A stretch of 64,000 nucleotides of DNA from Phytoactinopolyspora halotolerans (GTDB taxonomy: Bacteria; Actinomycetota; Actinomycetes; Jiangellales; Jiangellaceae): assembly GCF_010550675.1 (NCBI RefSeq), contig NZ_JAAGOA010000003.1, positions 124,001-188,000 on the forward strand, in the 5' to 3' direction. Positions 54,178 to 61,990 of the stretch are shown piece after piece (position 1 is the first letter of the stretch; every line of letters begins with the position of its first letter). Made by a program: the position numbers and the translations under genes. The notes beneath the pieces are model-generated. The model saw only the letters and a list, made by a program, of their open reading frames with translations. It had not been told where the DNA came from and did no database searches.

Positions 54178-54309
54178 ATGACTTACCAGCCGCCAGTACT
54201 GGAGGAAGTCGGTTCTGTTCGGGAGCTGACGCTCACCGGAAAGAGCTACGGTCATTCGGATTACTACGTCTGGCGCCGGAAGGATGACGGCGGCGGCGGA
54301 ATGTCCTGA
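54178..54309 (+). CDS. lasso peptide precursor 2
   Basis: 43 residues from ATG 54178 behind GGAAGGGGGG. The leader opens MTYQPPVLEEVGSVRELTL, nearly the same as in precursor 1. By the penultimate-Thr rule the core starts at Thr20 with ring TGKSYGHSD closed on Asp28; if cleavage is one residue later, Gly21 and Asp28 give an eight-residue ring. The tail carries YYVWRRKDD and a Gly run, ending GMS. Gly25, Ser27, Asp28, Trp32, Arg34 and the terminal Ser are shared with precursor 1 while the rest of the core differs, as expected for paired products. Confidence 0.9.
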   Translation: MTYQPPVLEEVGSVRELTLTGKSYGHSDYYVWRRKDDGGGGMS

Positions 54310-54354
54310 TCCACCATTGCAGCTCTTTCTCACTCGAGGAAAAGAGTCGGGCAT

Positions 54355-54384
54355 CGCGGGCCGGCCGTACCGAGCCGGCCCGCG
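54355..54384 (+). terminator. terminator hairpin between precursors and enzymes
   Basis: Perfect 11-bp GC-rich arms CGCGGGCCGGC (54355) and its complement (54374-54384) with an 8-nt loop, 46 bp after precursor 2. A partial terminator here would keep precursor transcripts in excess over the enzymes. Confidence 0.82.
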
Positions 54385-54476
54385 TTAGCCCGTATGTGCC
54401 GGAGCCGACTATTCAGCGCGTGCGGTTCGTGTTCGTGTGCGATAGTCACGGCTGAGTTATTGATGTCGGTGAGAGT

Positions 54477-55709
54477 GTGTGCGCAGTGGAGCCTATTCTG
54501 GAAAACAATTCCGGATTTCATCATCCATCCGCGTTCGAGGTCGCGACGTCATGGGTGCACGGAACGCTCGCTTTCTCACCCATACCTCGAGTAGCGGTGA
54601 CGCCTCGCGATGCGTTTGAACGAGCTATCATGCCGGCGCTGCACAAGCCGCCGTGCTTCGTCGCGTTCTCCGGCGGGCGAGATTCCTCCGCTGTGCTCGC
54701 GGCGGCGACATCGCTGGCGCGGCAGAAAGGGCTGCCCGAGCCGGTGCCTGTCACCGAGATCTACCCGGACGTTGCCGAGGCCGACGAGGAAGCGTGGCAG
54801 CGGCTGGTGATCGAGCACCTCGGCCTGGCCGAGTGGATCCGGATTCGTATCGACGGCGAGAACGACCTCCTCGGCGACGACGCGCGCTCCGGATTGCTCC
54901 GGCATGGTCTTGTCTGGCCGGCGGCGTTCCAGGTGAAGCACCGGATGATGAGCAACGTCTCCGGAGGCTCGTTGCTGACCGGTGAAGGCGGCGACGAGTC
55001 CCTGTCGCCGCGGCGCATCACGCCCCTGATGCTGCTGCTGCGCAAGCGTCGTCGGCGGTCGCGGAAGCTGCTCACGGCATGCGCGTGGTCCATGGCCCCG
55101 GCGCCGGTACGCCGGGCGCGTACCCGGACGGCCGTCGTGCGCGAAGACGACCGGCCATGGCTGACGCCGTCGGCGCGCCGCGACCACGTGCGACGGATCG
55201 CCGACGACGACGCCGCAGAGCCGTTGCGCTGGGACCGTGCAACCTGGTGGGTCGGGCACCAGCGAGCCTCGTCGGTGCTGTTCGACAACTACGCGGCGTT
55301 GGCTGCTGAGTACGACGTGTCGGTGCACCATCCGCTTGCCGATGCGACGTTTCTGGCGTCGCTGGCGCGAACGGGCGGATACTGGGGCTACCCCGGAAGG
55401 ACCGCACTGATGCGTATGCTCTTCTCCGATCTGCTGCCGGACGAGATCCTGCGTCGTACCAGCAAGGCCGGCTTCGACCGTGCGTTCATGGGTGAGACGA
55501 CCCGCGAATTCGCGCGGGTGTGGGACGGTTCGGGTGTGAACGCGGCGCTGGTGGATCCGGACGCGCTCCGTGCATCCTGGCTGTCCGAACGCCCGTCGAC
55601 CATGAGCGGCCTGTTGCTGCAGTCCGCATGGCTGCACGGGCAACGTCTCGGCCCTGCGGCGCCGGACGGCGGCCGGGTAATCGGCGAAGAGGCCGGTGAT
55701 CGGCTATGA
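54477..55709 (+). CDS. lasso cyclase (asparagine-synthetase-like, C protein), N-terminally short
   Basis: 410 residues from GTG 54477 (GTG 54486 also possible). The ATP-binding loop S-G-G-R-D-S is at 65-70, the second loop TGEGGDESLSP near 165-175, and LPDEILRRTSKAGFDRAFMG near the C-terminus. These define the ATP-pyrophosphatase domain that adenylates the ring acid and forms the isopeptide bond. Most lasso cyclases are about 550-620 residues with a glutaminase-like N-terminal domain; here only about 64 residues precede the loop, so that domain is missing. No upstream frame continues it. Stop overlaps the peptidase start. Confidence 0.9.
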   Translation: MCAVEPILENNSGFHHPSAFEVATSWVHGTLAFSPIPRVAVTPRDAFERAIMPALHKPPCFVAFSGGRDSSAVLAAATSLARQKGLPEPVPVTEIYPDVAEADEEAWQRLVIEHLGLAEWIRIRIDGENDLLGDDARSGLLRHGLVWPAAFQVKHRMMSNVSGGSLLTGEGGDESLSPRRITPLMLLLRKRRRRSRKLLTACAWSMAPAPVRRARTRTAVVREDDRPWLTPSARRDHVRRIADDDAAEPLRWDRATWWVGHQRASSVLFDNYAALAAEYDVSVHHPLADATFLASLARTGGYWGYPGRTALMRMLFSDLLPDEILRRTSKAGFDRAFMGETTREFARVWDGSGVNAALVDPDALRASWLSERPSTMSGLLLQSAWLHGQRLGPAAPDGGRVIGEEAGDRL

Positions 55710-56197
55710 GGTCGCCGCTGAGCCTGGCTCGACGGGTACCGGTCCGGGAGATACCTGCCGTGTTGGCCGCCGCGGGTGCGGCGGTCTTCGTCGAGGTGGG
55801 CCTGCGCGTGACGACACTCCCGCGCCTGGCACGTCTGGTCGGCACGCCGCTCCGGCTGGACACTGACGCCGCGATCGCGGAACCGGCGAGCGCGACGGCG
55901 GCGGGACTTCGACTCCCGCCGGCGGCCATCCGACGGCTGCGGGCGGTGCGCCGGGTGATGCGGCACTGGCCGTTCGGTGATACCTGCTTGCGGCGGGCGC
56001 TCGTCTCCGGCCAGCTGTTGCGGGGCTCGCACCCCGAGCTCCGGGTGGGGGTGGCGAAGATCGACGGGAAGATACAGGCGCACGCATGGTTGGAGATCGG
56101 CGGTACCAGCCTCGATCCCGGGGGAGCGGCGGCACATCTGCCGTTGGAGTCGGTTCCCAGGCCCGCCGGCGACGGCCCTTCGGGAGGAGAGCGATGA
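55706..56197 (+). CDS. lasso peptide leader peptidase (transglutaminase-like, B2)
   Basis: 163 residues; ATG overlaps the cyclase stop. The B2 family Cys-His-Asp triad is visible: Cys in GDTCLRRALVSGQLL (about 93), His in QAHAWLEIGG (about 118) and Asp in TSLDPGG (about 128). The N-terminal 85 residues include a hydrophobic stretch (IPAVLAAAGAAVFVEVGL). It removes the leader once B1 presents the precursor. The stop overlaps the kinase start (ATGA). Confidence 0.92.
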   Translation: MRSPLSLARRVPVREIPAVLAAAGAAVFVEVGLRVTTLPRLARLVGTPLRLDTDAAIAEPASATAAGLRLPPAAIRRLRAVRRVMRHWPFGDTCLRRALVSGQLLRGSHPELRVGVAKIDGKIQAHAWLEIGGTSLDPGGAAAHLPLESVPRPAGDGPSGGER

Positions 56198-57165
56198 GCC
56201 CGGACGGCACAGGGAGGCAGGGCACTCAGCTGCTCTACGGGTTGCGCGTCGCGTCGGAGATTCCGCTCTACCAGGACCGGTCCGCCGCCGACGACGGTGA
56301 GCCGGACGTCACCATGCGCATGGGCGAACCGATTCCAGAGCAGCAGGCCCGGCCGCCCGGCCGGGAGCTTGCGCACATGGAGACCGACCGCCCGTACTAC
56401 ACCTTCACGGTCACCGACACCGGGGACTATGCCCTGCGGTTCTACCGGACCTGCGACTTCGTCGTCGACTCAGCGCTGCGGACGGTGACGATGCACGTGG
56501 TGGAAGGCGCGGATCCGGGCGTTGCTGGGGTGCTGGCAGCCGGCGCGGCGCTTTCCTTCGTGCTGACCATGCGTCGGCACACGGTGCTGCATGCCAGCGC
56601 GGTGCAGATCGGCGACGCGGCGCTGGCTTTCGTCGGATACTCCGGCATGGGCAAGTCCACCATGGCGGCGTTGATGTGCGCCGACGGCGCCCGGCTGATC
56701 ACCGATGACGTGCTCCGGGTGGATCCGGACGGAGACGCGATGCGGTGCCGTCTGGGCGCGACCGAGCTGCGGCTGCGCAAGGCCGCCTCCGAGCTGGCGG
56801 AACGGTTCTCCGATCGGCCGCCTGGCCGGGTGACCAGCGACGACCGCGACGCTCTGCGGATGGTGGAGTCCACCGAGGACCGACTGCCCCTGGCCGCCAT
56901 CGTCGTCCCATGGCCGGATCGGGACCGTACCTGGACCGAGCTCGAGCGGCTGTCCACGATGGACGCGCTGGTGACGTTGCTGCGGTTTCCGCGGCTGCTC
57001 GGCTGGACGGATTCGGCGGTGCTGGACCGGCAGTTCAGCGACGTGGGCGACGTCGTCGAACGGGTGCCCGTGTATCGGGCGCAGGTGCCGTGGGGGCCGC
57101 CGTTCGGCGAGGACATCGCGGAGACTGTGGCCGCTGTCGTCGGGTTGAGCCAGGATCTGATCTAG
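56194..57165 (+). CDS. HPr-kinase-like lasso peptide kinase
   Basis: 323 residues from ATG 56194, behind GGGAGGAG and overlapping the peptidase stop. The C-terminal HPrK-like domain has LHASAVQIGDAALAFVG, Walker A GYSGMGKST (148-156) and the Asp pair ITDDVLRVD (171-172). The N-terminal 125 residues are family-specific. In Firmicutes such kinases (paeninodin PadeK, ThcoK) phosphorylate the C-terminal Ser of the lasso precursor. Both precursors here end in Ser. It closes the plus-strand operon. Substrate assignment is inference from context. Confidence 0.85.
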   Translation: MSPDGTGRQGTQLLYGLRVASEIPLYQDRSAADDGEPDVTMRMGEPIPEQQARPPGRELAHMETDRPYYTFTVTDTGDYALRFYRTCDFVVDSALRTVTMHVVEGADPGVAGVLAAGAALSFVLTMRRHTVLHASAVQIGDAALAFVGYSGMGKSTMAALMCADGARLITDDVLRVDPDGDAMRCRLGATELRLRKAASELAERFSDRPPGRVTSDDRDALRMVESTEDRLPLAAIVVPWPDRDRTWTELERLSTMDALVTLLRFPRLLGWTDSAVLDRQFSDVGDVVERVPVYRAQVPWGPPFGEDIAETVAAVVGLSQDLI

Positions 57166-57335
57166 CGAGCGCGATCGTAGGCCACGTTCGCTCGGGCTGG
57201 GCGGTTTACGTTGGCAACTCTCGAGAGCGCACTCGCCAAGCGTTACCCTTCGGTCAACGTTGAGGCGTTGATCTGAATCCTCCCGGGTCGCTTCGAGCCG
57301 GACGACGTCTCCGGCCGAGGGCGCCGATCGGCCGC

Positions 57336-57935
57336 TCAGCGGGTTCGGTCATAGACGAGTGCCAACTCGCCGTACTCGCCGACCGCCTCGCTGACCAGCG
57401 TCCACTGCCCGGTCGGTAGGCCGTCGTCGAACAGGCGCGGCCCGCCCCCGAGGAAGACCGGGAAGATCATGATCGCCAGCCGGTCGACCTGGTCGGCCGC
57501 AAGCAGTGCCTTGATCACGCTAGCGCTGGAGAGCACGAGGATGTCGCCGCCCTCGGTTGCCTTGAGGTCCGCGACCAATTCTGCGGTCGGCTTGTCGACT
57601 ATCGTGGCCCGTTCCCACGGCGCCCGATCGAGAGTGGAGGAGAGCACCACCTTCTCGGTGTCGACGAGCCACTTCGCAAAGCTTTCGTCGCGCGGGTCGG
57701 CACCCTCCATGCCGATGACGGTGGGCCAGAAGCCGAGGAATCCTTCGGCGTTGATACGCCCCAGCAGGGCCGTCGTGGCCGGTTCCCAGAGTCTGGTCAG
57801 GTGGTCCCGGGCGACGTCGCTGACGGCGTACGGCATCACCCAGCTCATGTCCGTCGGGTCGGTCGCGGCGTAGTGGCCGTCGAGCGAAAGGCTCATGTTG
57901 GTGACCACTCTGCGGCCGGCGGTTGGCTTTGTCAT
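57336..57935 (-). CDS. dihydrofolate reductase/RibD C-terminal family protein
   Basis: 199 residues from ATG 57935, overlapping the stop of the preceding regulator gene. It opens RRVVTNMSLSLDGHYA, has LLGRINAEGFLGFWP and the NADP-binding LVLSSASVIKALLAADQVDRL, ending FPVFLGGGPRLF. These proteins are NADPH-dependent reductases of unknown substrate, common in actinobacteria. It forms a two-gene unit with the ArsR-SRPBCC gene and has no evident part in lasso biosynthesis, though it lies inside the cluster. Confidence 0.9.
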   Translation of the reverse strand: MTKPTAGRRVVTNMSLSLDGHYAATDPTDMSWVMPYAVSDVARDHLTRLWEPATTALLGRINAEGFLGFWPTVIGMEGADPRDESFAKWLVDTEKVVLSSTLDRAPWERATIVDKPTAELVADLKATEGGDILVLSSASVIKALLAADQVDRLAIMIFPVFLGGGPRLFDDGLPTGQWTLVSEAVGEYGELALVYDRTR

Positions 57936-58801
57936 GGTGTGCTCCTTGGGTCGGTGTCGTGCTCGGTGTCGGCGGTGCTGGAGGATTCCGCGACGAGGAT
58001 GGCTGCGAGCGTGTCGAGACTCTGGCCGAAGCCGATCTCGATGCCTGCGATGAAGTCCGCGGAGTCGATTGTGCTGTCGGCGATCCGGTAGTGGACGTCG
58101 AGATCCGTCCGGCCGTCGTCGGTGGGTCGGAGGCCGACGTCGACGTGCGCCGTAAAGGCGAGGGTGCCGTCGGGTAGTCGTGGGGAGAGCCGGTAGGCAA
58201 GGTGTTCACCGGGGCGCACCTCGTCGACCACACCCTCCGCGCGCCCGGCGACCGGCTCAGCGTGTTGATCATCCTCGGCGTCGCGGTACTCCAGGACCAC
58301 CCGCCCACCCGGTCGAGCCTCGAATACGAGCTCGGAGACGCGGAGGTCATTGGGTGTCCACCACCGGGCGAGCAACTCGGCGTCAGTGAGGTGGTGCCAG
58401 ACCGGCCCTGGAGGCCCCGCCAGGCGCCGGACGAACTTGAAGGACCGGCCGTCGGCCCACCCAGCCTTCTCCGCGGCGAGCTGCTCTGCCTGAAGGCTTA
58501 GCCCGTAGCGGTCATAGGTCTCCCGTGGGCCGCCCGCCTGGTCCGCGGTATCCGCGAGCCGGGTGAGCGCAGCTGCCAGATCCCGTAAAGGAGCGGACCG
58601 CAGCGCGTAGATGCGGCGCTGGCCAGTGCGTTGGGATGTGACGACGCCTGCGTGCTCGAGTGTCTGCAGGTGCTTAGTCGTCTGTGGCTGGCGCGCCTCG
58701 GCGAGCTGGGCGAGGACGCCGACCGAGCGGGGTCGTTCGGCTAGCAGGCACACGAGCCGCCAGCGGGCCGGGTCGGCCAGCGCGGTGAGGAGTGCGTCCA
58801 T
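57932..58801 (-). CDS. fused ArsR-type regulator and SRPBCC (AHSA1-like) domain protein
   Basis: 289 residues from ATG 58801; the frame reaches a TTG at 58822 without support. Residues 1-95 form a winged helix-turn-helix of ArsR type (DALLTALADPARWRLVCLLA, then QPQTTKHLQTLEHAGVV). Residues 120-275 form an SRPBCC domain (FKFVRRLAGPPGPVWHHLTD, ARWWTPNDL, DVHYRIADSTID). Usually these are two adjacent genes; the fusion suggests a ligand-controlled regulator. The 12-bp palindrome just upstream is a likely autoregulatory site. It is coupled to the reductase gene by ATGA. Confidence 0.9.
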   Translation of the reverse strand: MDALLTALADPARWRLVCLLAERPRSVGVLAQLAEARQPQTTKHLQTLEHAGVVTSQRTGQRRIYALRSAPLRDLAAALTRLADTADQAGGPRETYDRYGLSLQAEQLAAEKAGWADGRSFKFVRRLAGPPGPVWHHLTDAELLARWWTPNDLRVSELVFEARPGGRVVLEYRDAEDDQHAEPVAGRAEGVVDEVRPGEHLAYRLSPRLPDGTLAFTAHVDVGLRPTDDGRTDLDVHYRIADSTIDSADFIAGIEIGFGQSLDTLAAILVAESSSTADTEHDTDPRSTP

Positions 58802-58821
58802 GAGAAGAAGCATTCCCCACA

Positions 58822-58833
58822 ACGAATATTCGT
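58822..58833. promoter_or_regulatory. palindromic operator of the ArsR-SRPBCC unit
   Basis: ACGAATATTCGT is a perfect 12-bp palindrome 20 bp before the regulator start, matching the A/T-centred sites bound by ArsR-type repressors. Confidence 0.65.
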
Positions 58834-58885
58834 GTCAAGGAATATCTTACGAACGGAGGTGGTACAACGCGGCCCAGGCGCACGT

Positions 58886-60775
58886 TCAGGAGTCTGCGGG
58901 CGACAGGTATGCGGCGGCCTGCAGGCGGAACAGCTCGGCGTAGTGCCCGTCCAGATCCATCAGCTGGTCATGGCTGCCGTGTTCGATCACCTCGCCACCG
59001 TGCAGAACATAGATCCGGTCCGCGGTTCGCACGGTGGAGAACCGGTGCGAGATGAACAGTACGGTGCGCCCACCCAGCAGGTCTCGCAGCGACTGGAAGA
59101 GCTCGTGCTCGGCGCGCGCGTCGAGAGACGCCGATGGCTCGTCGAGGATCACGAACGGGGCGTTGCGGAAGAACGCGCGCGCCAGTGCGATCCGCTGCCA
59201 TTGTCCGCCGGACAGGTCCCTGCCACCCTTGAACATCTTGGTCAAAGGCGTGTCCAGTCCGGCGGGTAAGGCAGCGATGGCGTCGTCGATGCCGGCTCTG
59301 CGGGCCGCGGCCAGGATCGCCGCCTCGTCGTCGAGCCGTTCGGCGCGACCCAGGCCGATGTTCTCCCGGGCAGACAGGAAGTAGCGGACGAAGTCCTGGA
59401 AGACGACGGCGATCGACGAGCGCACGCTGGCCCGCGAGTAGGACGCGACGTCGGTGCCGTCCCACCGGATGTTTCCGCCGTCTGGTTCGTAGAGCGCGGC
59501 GAGCAGCTTGGCCAGCGTCGTCTTGCCGGACCCGTTCTCGCCGACCAGCGCGACGACCTCGCCCGCGTTGACGTTGATGGACACGTCGCGCAGGACCGGC
59601 GCCGTGCTGCCTGGATAGGTGAACGTCAGCCCGTCGGCGGTGAGCGAACCGAAGGATGCCGGAGCCGGGCCGCCCGCTTCCGCCTTCTCAGCGGCGGGCT
59701 GCATCGCGACGAAGTCGTCGAGATCGTTCAGGAACAACCCGGATTCGAAGATCTGCTGCGCGCTCTTGAACAGCATGTTCACCTGTTGCGCGAGAATCCG
59801 GATAGCGACGATCGCGGCGCCGGCCTCCGCCAGGCCGACCCGGCCACGGCTGACCAGCCAGACCAGTGCGAGCAACGTGAGCGCCAGGAACGCGGCCGAC
59901 GCGGCGTTCCCGGCGACGGCGAGTTTGGTGCGTCGGCGCAGGTGTACCCGGAGATCATCGACGAACGCGTCGTAGACACGGTCGAACCGCTCGCGCAGGG
60001 CACCGGCCAACCCGTAGGCGCGGACCTCCTTGGCCTCGTCTCGTCCGGTCTGCACTGTGCCGAGGTACTCCCGCATGCGCAGCCGGGGAGCCTGAGTGAC
60101 GGCGAACTCGAACTCCAGCCGGCTGCCCCGGCGCGTGGTGAAGTACAGCGGTACCCCCGCCAGTAGTAACAGCGGGAGCAGCACCGGCTCCAGGCTGATG
60201 ATCGCGGCGGACAGCCCGATGCAGCCCGCCGCGCCGCCGATCAGCCCGATCAGCCCCTGGGTGAGCTGGAACGGGCGGGTGAGCGCATTGGTTTCTACTC
60301 GTTGTAGCCGGTTGTAGAAGTCCGGCGATTCGAACGCGCGGAGGCCGACGGCGCCGGCGACGTCCAGCATGCGCTGCCACGTCGTCCGCATCACCAGCTC
60401 GGACAGCAGACGCTGCTGGTTGGCCTGGACCGCCGCGGATACGGCGACCAGCGCCGTGACCGCGGCCAGCAGCATTACCGGGACGAGCACCCGGCCGACG
60501 TCGGCGTCGTTGTCGGTGACGTCCAGGATCGCCTCGAGGACGGCCTTGACGATCAGGACCTGGGCAGCGATGATCAACGCGCCGAGCAGCTGCAGAACGG
60601 TCGTGATGACAAAGGCGCGCCGGTCGGCGGACCAGGAGAGCTTGACGCTGTCCCGGATCAGTGATCGCAGGCGCCGCACCGACTTGGGTTGCCGCCGCGC
60701 TGAGGCGGCGAGCTCGACATAGTCGTGGTTGGCGGGTGCTTCCACCTCGCCAGCATCGGGCCTCTTCGCCGTCAC
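58886..60775 (-). CDS. ABC exporter (fused permease-ATPase), likely lasso peptide exporter D
   Basis: 629 residues from GTG 60775, which overlaps the nucleotidyltransferase stop (GTGA); the frame stays open far upstream but without support. The N-terminal membrane domain (about 50-335) has six helices, including AFVITTVLQLLGALIIAAQV. The nucleotide-binding domain has Walker A GENGSGKTTLAKLL, signature LSGGQWQRIALARA and Walker B FVILDEPSASLD, with the switch His in ISHRFST. Single-chain exporters of this type secrete lasso peptides and give self-immunity. It is not next to the other lasso genes but the nearest candidate. Confidence 0.85.
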   Translation of the reverse strand: MTAKRPDAGEVEAPANHDYVELAASARRQPKSVRRLRSLIRDSVKLSWSADRRAFVITTVLQLLGALIIAAQVLIVKAVLEAILDVTDNDADVGRVLVPVMLLAAVTALVAVSAAVQANQQRLLSELVMRTTWQRMLDVAGAVGLRAFESPDFYNRLQRVETNALTRPFQLTQGLIGLIGGAAGCIGLSAAIISLEPVLLPLLLLAGVPLYFTTRRGSRLEFEFAVTQAPRLRMREYLGTVQTGRDEAKEVRAYGLAGALRERFDRVYDAFVDDLRVHLRRRTKLAVAGNAASAAFLALTLLALVWLVSRGRVGLAEAGAAIVAIRILAQQVNMLFKSAQQIFESGLFLNDLDDFVAMQPAAEKAEAGGPAPASFGSLTADGLTFTYPGSTAPVLRDVSINVNAGEVVALVGENGSGKTTLAKLLAALYEPDGGNIRWDGTDVASYSRASVRSSIAVVFQDFVRYFLSARENIGLGRAERLDDEAAILAAARRAGIDDAIAALPAGLDTPLTKMFKGGRDLSGGQWQRIALARAFFRNAPFVILDEPSASLDARAEHELFQSLRDLLGGRTVLFISHRFSTVRTADRIYVLHGGEVIEHGSHDQLMDLDGHYAELFRLQAAAYLSPADS

Positions 60776-61941
60776 CGTGTCACGCCCGCGTGAGTCTCTA
60801 CCGCTCGGAGGTACGCCTCGAGCGCCGCGGTGTCCGCGGGCTCGCGGTGAAGGTGGGTAGGCTGGCGGCGGGACGTTGCCAGCCTGTGCGCGACGCCCTG
60901 AATGCCCCGGGTGCCAACGGCGGTCAGAGTTCCACCGCTGCCAGGACGTGAGGATCGGGCCACCAGCCGTGCTAACGATGCTTCTCGCCGCAAGGCAGGG
61001 ACTGGTGCGATCCGGTCTACGGCATTGGTGACCATGCGGAGCCCGGTGGAGATGCCCAGCGCTCCGTCCAGGTTTTCGGGCACAGGCGTGTTCAGTAGGG
61101 CCGACGAGCGGGCCAGCACGATGGCGAGCGCCGTTTGCGCGCCCCAATGGTGGGCGCGGGCGACGACGCTGTCCCAGTCCGCAGTCTGACGCGCGAGCTG
61201 GTCCGCGTCGAGTATGAGAAGCATCCGGTGTGCGCCGGTGAGCGCTGCATGGAGGCATACGTGTGTGAGAGCGTCGGTGTGATCGAGTGCCCACGTCGAC
61301 GAGAGGCCAAGCGGGACAGTGACTCGCCGTTCGAGGATCTCGTATGTCGATACCGAAAACTGTCGGCGGGTAGACGCCATATTGATCATGGACCAGTGCA
61401 GGTCGATCAGAGTTCCGGACGGACTGATGAAATGCATCTCGCCAGGAGTGTCGACGTTGCGGAGCATGTCGCGGAAGTCGGCCACCGTCCATCCGGCGTC
61501 CAGTAGCCGAGTCGCTGCCTGGCGAAGCTCGTGTGGGGATACGAGGATGTCGATGTCGTGGTAGATGCGTAAACCAGGGACGGGGTGTGCATGCTCAGAG
61601 AGGACCGGACCTTTGAACGTGGCCCAGGCGAGCCCGTCGAGAATCTGCCCTATGGCGTCGAGGGTGATCGAGGTGCTGACGTGGTTGGCTATTGCGGTGT
61701 CCCGGTCAATCTTGAACTCGGTGGCGAGGTCCGGCTCCAACTCTCTGAGCAGGACATGCGCCAGCGGCCCGACGCGGTGATGGCGGGCCGTCTCGACGAA
61801 CAGAGCACGGGTGGCCTCATGCGCTGGAAGATCTGGCACGGTGTTCCGGCATACGTCGACAATTGCCGCGGGCACGGCGCGACGCGGCCGGGTCTCCCGT
61901 ATGCCATGTCCTTTGGCCGAACCACCCCTGGAACCGACCAT
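60772..61941 (-). CDS. nucleotidyltransferase-fold protein associated with lasso cluster
   Basis: 389 residues from ATG 61941 with GGGGGA just before. It belongs to the large uncharacterised NTase family often found in RiPP clusters: WATFKGPVLSEHAHPVPGLR, then the metal motif D-I-D (129-131) in HDIDILVSPHEL, and later LIDLHWSMIN. The C-terminal half is helical and Arg-rich. Genes of this type accompany kinase-containing lasso clusters in Firmicutes, which supports a tailoring or resistance role. Stop overlaps the exporter start; the polymerase gene lies 49 bp upstream. Confidence 0.8.
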   Translation of the reverse strand: MVGSRGGSAKGHGIRETRPRRAVPAAIVDVCRNTVPDLPAHEATRALFVETARHHRVGPLAHVLLRELEPDLATEFKIDRDTAIANHVSTSITLDAIGQILDGLAWATFKGPVLSEHAHPVPGLRIYHDIDILVSPHELRQAATRLLDAGWTVADFRDMLRNVDTPGEMHFISPSGTLIDLHWSMINMASTRRQFSVSTYEILERRVTVPLGLSSTWALDHTDALTHVCLHAALTGAHRMLLILDADQLARQTADWDSVVARAHHWGAQTALAIVLARSSALLNTPVPENLDGALGISTGLRMVTNAVDRIAPVPALRREASLARLVARSSRPGSGGTLTAVGTRGIQGVAHRLATSRRQPTHLHREPADTAALEAYLRAVETHAGVTR

Positions 61942-61990
61942 CTTTCCCCCAGATGTTTACAGCCGAAACCCCCATCATCGGCCGAATGCC

